Below, piece after piece: positions 63,221-64,000 of a stretch of 64,000 nucleotides of DNA; within the stretch, counting starts at the first letter, position 1; each line of letters opens with the position of its first letter. Position numbers and translations under genes: made by a program. This DNA is from Palsa-504 sp963800415 (GTDB lineage Bacteria; Actinomycetota; Actinomycetes; Streptosporangiales; Streptosporangiaceae): NCBI GenBank assembly GCA_963800415.1, contig CAWDBS010000084.1:13196-77195 (forward strand), written 5' to 3'. The notes below the pieces were generated by a model. The model made no database searches. It had not been told where the DNA came from and saw only the letters and a list, made by a program, of their open reading frames with translations.

Positions 63221-64000
63221 GTGAGCAATGTCCGGCGCTTCGGGGTCGCGCTGCTGGCGGTGCTCGGGGTCGTGGTCGCTGGCAGCATCGGCTATGTCGT
63301 GCTCGGGTACGGCCTCCTGGATGCGGTGTACCAGACGGTCACCACGATTACCACGGTCGGGTTCCGCGAGGTGCACCCGCTGGGCACGGCGGGGAAGATA
63401 TTCACGATCGTCCTGATCCTCGCCGGGGTCGGCACGGCGCTGTACGCGTTTAGCGTGGTACTCGAATCGCTGGTGGAAGGTCACCTGCGCCAGCACTTCG
63501 GAAGGCGCCGGATGGAACGCGATATCGCCCGGCTGAGCGGGCACGTCATCGTCTGCGGGTGGGGCCGGGTGGGCCGCGCGGTTGCTGGCTACCTGGCCGG
63601 GCAGGGCGCTGCGGTGGTCGTGGTCGACGTCGACCCGGAACGGGTGGCGGAGGTCGCGCATCCCGCGCTCATCGGCGACGTCACCGACGACGACGTGCTG
63701 CGCAAGGCGGGCATCATGCGGGCCACGGCCCTGGTCACCGCGATCAACACTGATGCGGAGAACGTCTACGTGACCTTGTCCGCCCGGGCGCTGCGGCCTG
63801 ACCTTGTCATCGTCGCCCGCGCCCGCACTGAGGCGTCGGAGCCGAAGCTGCGGCGAGCCGGCGCGACCCGGGTCGTGAACCCGCAGCGGATCGGCGGCCA
63901 GCGGATCGCGGCAGCAGCGTTGCAGCCCAACGTGGTGGAGTTCCTCGACGTCGTGATGCATGACGGCAGCCTGGAGTTCCGCCTGGAGGAGGTAACGGTG
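63221..64000 (+). CDS. Potassium channel with RCK/TrkA-N domain, partial (cut by window end)
   Basis: GTG 63221 begins VSNVRRFGVALLAVLG. Helix 1 is followed by a pore loop VYQTVTTITTVGFREVHP whose TVGF is the selectivity filter, and helix 2 FTIVLILAGVGTALYAFSVV. After a linker comes the NAD-binding Rossmann motif VIVCGWGRVGRAVAGYLAGQGA and DVDPERVAEV of an RCK/TrkA-N domain that gates the channel by ligand binding. The reading frame is open to the last base, so the C-terminal RCK part is beyond the window. Confidence 0.9.
   Translation, partial: MSNVRRFGVALLAVLGVVVAGSIGYVVLGYGLLDAVYQTVTTITTVGFREVHPLGTAGKIFTIVLILAGVGTALYAFSVVLESLVEGHLRQHFGRRRMERDIARLSGHVIVCGWGRVGRAVAGYLAGQGAAVVVVDVDPERVAEVAHPALIGDVTDDDVLRKAGIMRATALVTAINTDAENVYVTLSARALRPDLVIVARARTEASEPKLRRAGATRVVNPQRIGGQRIAAAALQPNVVEFLDVVMHDGSLEFRLEEVTV

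Overview
This is a GC-rich actinomycete chromosome segment, probably from a mycelial or soil lineage such as Streptosporangiales or Frankiales-like groups; the genus cannot be fixed from the sequence alone. The evidence is the high GC content, many GTG starts, the block pepA - lpdA - sucB - lipB - lipA - DUF4191 - RDD - glnA - glnE, an ECF41-type sigma factor, an F420-type oxidoreductase, and many RsbW/STAS-type regulators and secreted lipoproteins.

Core region (1-32.5 kb). An FTR1-like membrane protein is followed by leucyl aminopeptidase, then the E3 and E2 subunits of 2-oxoacid dehydrogenase, and an SDR-type epimerase. A divergent pair around 7.7-8.4 kb has a perfect palindrome between its genes. 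A membrane-bound spermidine-synthase-like protein follows. Next is an ECF41 locus: an intradiol dioxygenase, a frame-broken ECF41 sigma gene with a textbook ECF41 promoter, and two paralogous four-helix membrane proteins. Lipoate synthesis (lipB, lipA) supplies the cofactor of the E2 lipoyl domain. glnA has a GlnR-type operator, and glnE, which would control GlnA by adenylylation, lies about 8 kb downstream. In between are an AbiEii-like nucleotidyltransferase with a small partner, lipoproteins, a methyltransferase, a class III CoA-transferase, a GNAT protein and a LacI regulator. A betaine-aldehyde-type dehydrogenase is divergent from glnE.

Mobile island (32.5-41.7 kb). A decayed tyrosine recombinase is followed by IS1634-, IS701-, IS5- and IS256-type elements. 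The IS701 copy has clear 18-bp terminal repeats and a CTAG target duplication. An alpha/beta hydrolase gene survives between the elements. The C-terminal remnant of a nuclease-like gene lies at the edge; a second, longer, frame-broken relative lies at 52.2-52.8 kb.

Accessory region (42-64 kb). This holds a STAS protein, a PAP2 phosphatase, a YihY protein, several decayed genes, a lipoprotein, an RsbW-like ATPase overlapping a protein with nine near-identical 24-bp repeats, a pentapeptide-repeat protein, GlsB-like and other small membrane proteins, a SnoaL-like protein, a BNR-type lipoprotein, an F420-type oxidoreductase, a secreted protein pair, a cation antiporter fused to a membrane sensor domain, a transposase remnant and a potassium channel cut by the window end. 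Two intergenic stretches flanking the ATPase operon (47.4-47.6 and 49.75-50.6 kb) carry a marked concentration of DnaA-box-like 9-mers although no dnaA or dnaN is nearby.

Single-base frame breaks are unusually frequent (pepA, the sigma gene, CoA-transferase, integrase, IS1634 transposase, nuclease relic and others), many in C or G runs. Some may be assembly or sequencing indels rather than true pseudogenes, and every broken-gene call here carries that caveat.
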